Source: Roseateles_B flavus (lineage in GTDB: Bacteria > Pseudomonadota > Gammaproteobacteria > Burkholderiales > Burkholderiaceae_C). From it: DNA of 64,000 bases. The stretch lies in assembly GCF_039872765.1 (NCBI RefSeq), contig NZ_JBDPZC010000001.1, positions 806,001 to 870,000 of the forward strand, written 5' to 3'. Position 1 is the stretch's first letter, and the number at the start of each line of letters is the position of its first letter. Under the pieces are notes generated by a model. The model was given only the letters and a program-made list of their open reading frames with translations. It was not told the DNA's origin and did not search any database. A program made the translations under genes and the position numbers. Shown one piece after another: positions 62,766 through 64,000 of this stretch.

Positions 62766-64000
62766 ATGAAAGCCTCTCAGTTCTTCGTCTCCACGCTCAA
62801 GGAAGCCCCCGCCGACGCCGAAGTCGTCAGTCACAAGCTCATGATGCGAGCCGGCATGATCAAGCGCCTGGGCGCCGGCATCTACAACTACATGCCCATG
62901 GGTCTGCGTGTGATCCGCAAGGTGGAAGGCATCATCCGCGAGGAGATGAACCGCGCCGGTGCCGTGGAGCTGCTGATGCCGGTGGTGCAGCCCGCCGAGC
63001 TGTGGCAGGAGACGGGCCGCTTCGACAAGATGGGCCCCGAGTTGCTGCGCGTGAAGGACCGCCATGGCCGCGACTTCATCATCCAGCCCACCAGCGAAGA
63101 GGTGGTGACGGACATCGCCCGTCAGGAACTGCGCTCCTACAAGCAACTGCCCAAGAACCTGTACCACATCCAGACCAAGTTCCGTGACGAGCGCCGCCCC
63201 CGCTTCGGCGTGATGCGTGGCCGCGAGTTCACCATGAAGGACGCCTACTCCTTCGACCGTGACGTGGAAGCCGCCGGCCGCAGCTACGAGAACATGTTCC
63301 AGGCCTACTGCAAGATCTTCGATCGCCTGGGCCTGGAGTACCGTGCCGTGGCCGCCGATACCGGTGCCATCGGCGGTGACCGTTCGCATGAGTTCCAGGT
63401 GATCGCGGAGACCGGCGAGGACGCCATCGTCTACTGCCCCGACAGCGACTACGCCGCCAACATCGAGCTGGCAGAGGCCCTGCCCCTGCTCGCCAGCCGT
63501 GCCGCCGCGGCCCAGGCCCTGACCAAGACGCCCACGCCGGGCAAGAGCACCTGCGAGGACGTGGCCGCGCTGCTGAGCCTGCCCCTGTCGCAGACCGTCA
63601 AGTCCCTGGTGCTGGCCACCGACGAACTCAACGAGCACGGCGAAGTGGTCAAGACCCAGGTCTGGCTGCTGCTGGTGCGTGGCGATCACGAGCTCAACGA
63701 GGTCAAGGCCGGCAAGGTCGAGGGCTTGAAGGGTGGTTTCCGTTTCGCGACCGTCGGTGAGATCGAGGCGCACTTCGGCTGCAAGCCCGGCTACCTCGGC
63801 CCCATCGGCATGAAGCAGCCGGTGAAGGTCATCGCCGACCGCACGGTTGCGCAGATGGCTGATTTCGTCTGCGGTGCCAACGAGGCCGACTTCCACTTCA
63901 CCGGCGCCAACTGGGGCCGTGACCTGCCCGAGCCCGACGTGGTCGCCGACATCCGCAACGTCGTTGCCGGCGATCCCTCGCCCGACGGCAAGGGCCAACT
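62766..64000 (+). CDS. proS: Proline-tRNA ligase ProS (N-terminal part, runs off window)
   Basis: Charges tRNA-Pro. About 411 residues are visible from ATG 62766 (MKASQFFVSTLKEAPADAEVVS). Class II motif 1 region 'GAGIYNYMPMGLRVIRKVEGIIREEMNRAGAVELLMPVVQP', motif 2 'KFRDERRPRFGVMRGREFTMKDAYSFD', then the bacterial-type editing (INS/YbaK-like) insertion from about residue 225 ('GKSTCEDVAALLSLPLSQTVKSLVLA', 'HELNEVKAGKVEG'). The catalytic motif 3 and anticodon-binding domain are beyond the edge. The cognate tRNA-Pro is 5 kb away. Confidence 0.97.
   Translation, partial: MKASQFFVSTLKEAPADAEVVSHKLMMRAGMIKRLGAGIYNYMPMGLRVIRKVEGIIREEMNRAGAVELLMPVVQPAELWQETGRFDKMGPELLRVKDRHGRDFIIQPTSEEVVTDIARQELRSYKQLPKNLYHIQTKFRDERRPRFGVMRGREFTMKDAYSFDRDVEAAGRSYENMFQAYCKIFDRLGLEYRAVAADTGAIGGDRSHEFQVIAETGEDAIVYCPDSDYAANIELAEALPLLASRAAAAQALTKTPTPGKSTCEDVAALLSLPLSQTVKSLVLATDELNEHGEVVKTQVWLLLVRGDHELNEVKAGKVEGLKGGFRFATVGEIEAHFGCKPGYLGPIGMKQPVKVIADRTVAQMADFVCGANEADFHFTGANWGRDLPEPDVVADIRNVVAGDPSPDGKGQ

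Overview
The window is about two-thirds GC and reads as chromosomal DNA of a betaproteobacterium in the order Burkholderiales. Supporting signs are the order mlaF-E-D-A-C-B, the run pilMNOPQ-aroK-aroB-dgt-gltB-gltD, two trimeric porins of the Neisseria/Bordetella type, a Coq7-type ubiquinone hydroxylase beside an OsmC gene, and the zwf-hexR / tal-pgi pair. A Roseateles/Rubrivivax-like relative is plausible, but that is inference from gene order and composition. Nearly all of the window is core genome. The only mobile-type sequence is one REP-associated tyrosine transposase with its repeats.

Layout. 1-4.3 kb: type II secretion pseudopilins gspG-H-I-J-K-L (minus) with a divergent gspC. 4.4-8.7 kb: a divergent CobT-like protein, threonine deaminase IlvA behind a promoter-leader-terminator arrangement, an OsmC protein and Coq7. 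9-11.4 kb: two tandem porins. 11.5-15.4 kb: a DUF3047 lipoprotein, LptM, frataxin CyaY and PBP1A. 15.7-24.7 kb: pilMNOPQ, then an unusual Ig-like lipoprotein placed inside the operon, then aroK-aroB. 24.7-33.1 kb: dgt, the transposase element, and glutamate synthase gltB-gltD. 33.4-41.7 kb: the minor pilin operon pilE-fimT-pilV-pilW-pilX-pilY1 ending in a TonB-like gene. 41.8-45.7 kb: the Mla phospholipid transport system. 45.8-51.5 kb: hexR-zwf divergent from tal-pgi and a HAD hydrolase. 51.5-57.3 kb: yacG, zapD, coaE, pilD, pilC, pilB. 57.6-64 kb: tRNA-Pro, ispB, rplU-rpmA-obgE-proB, rppH and the start of proS.

How the genes fit together. Three pilus/secretion loci share one biochemistry: the PilD peptidase at 53-54 kb would process both the GspG-K pseudopilins and the PilE/FimT/PilV/PilW/PilX minor pilins, PilB and PilC drive assembly, and PilM-Q form the alignment complex and secretin. 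Envelope maintenance is the second theme (Mla, LptM, PBP1A, porins). Central carbon metabolism (zwf, tal, pgi under HexR) and nitrogen assimilation (gltBD) make up most of the rest.

No large previously undescribed system stands out. The items most worth a second look are the Ig-like lipoprotein translationally coupled between pilQ and aroK, the CobT-like protein lacking the family's catalytic glutamates, the putative attenuator RNA ahead of ilvA, the transposase element whose repeats abut the gltB promoter region, and the TonB-like gene overlapping the end of pilY1.
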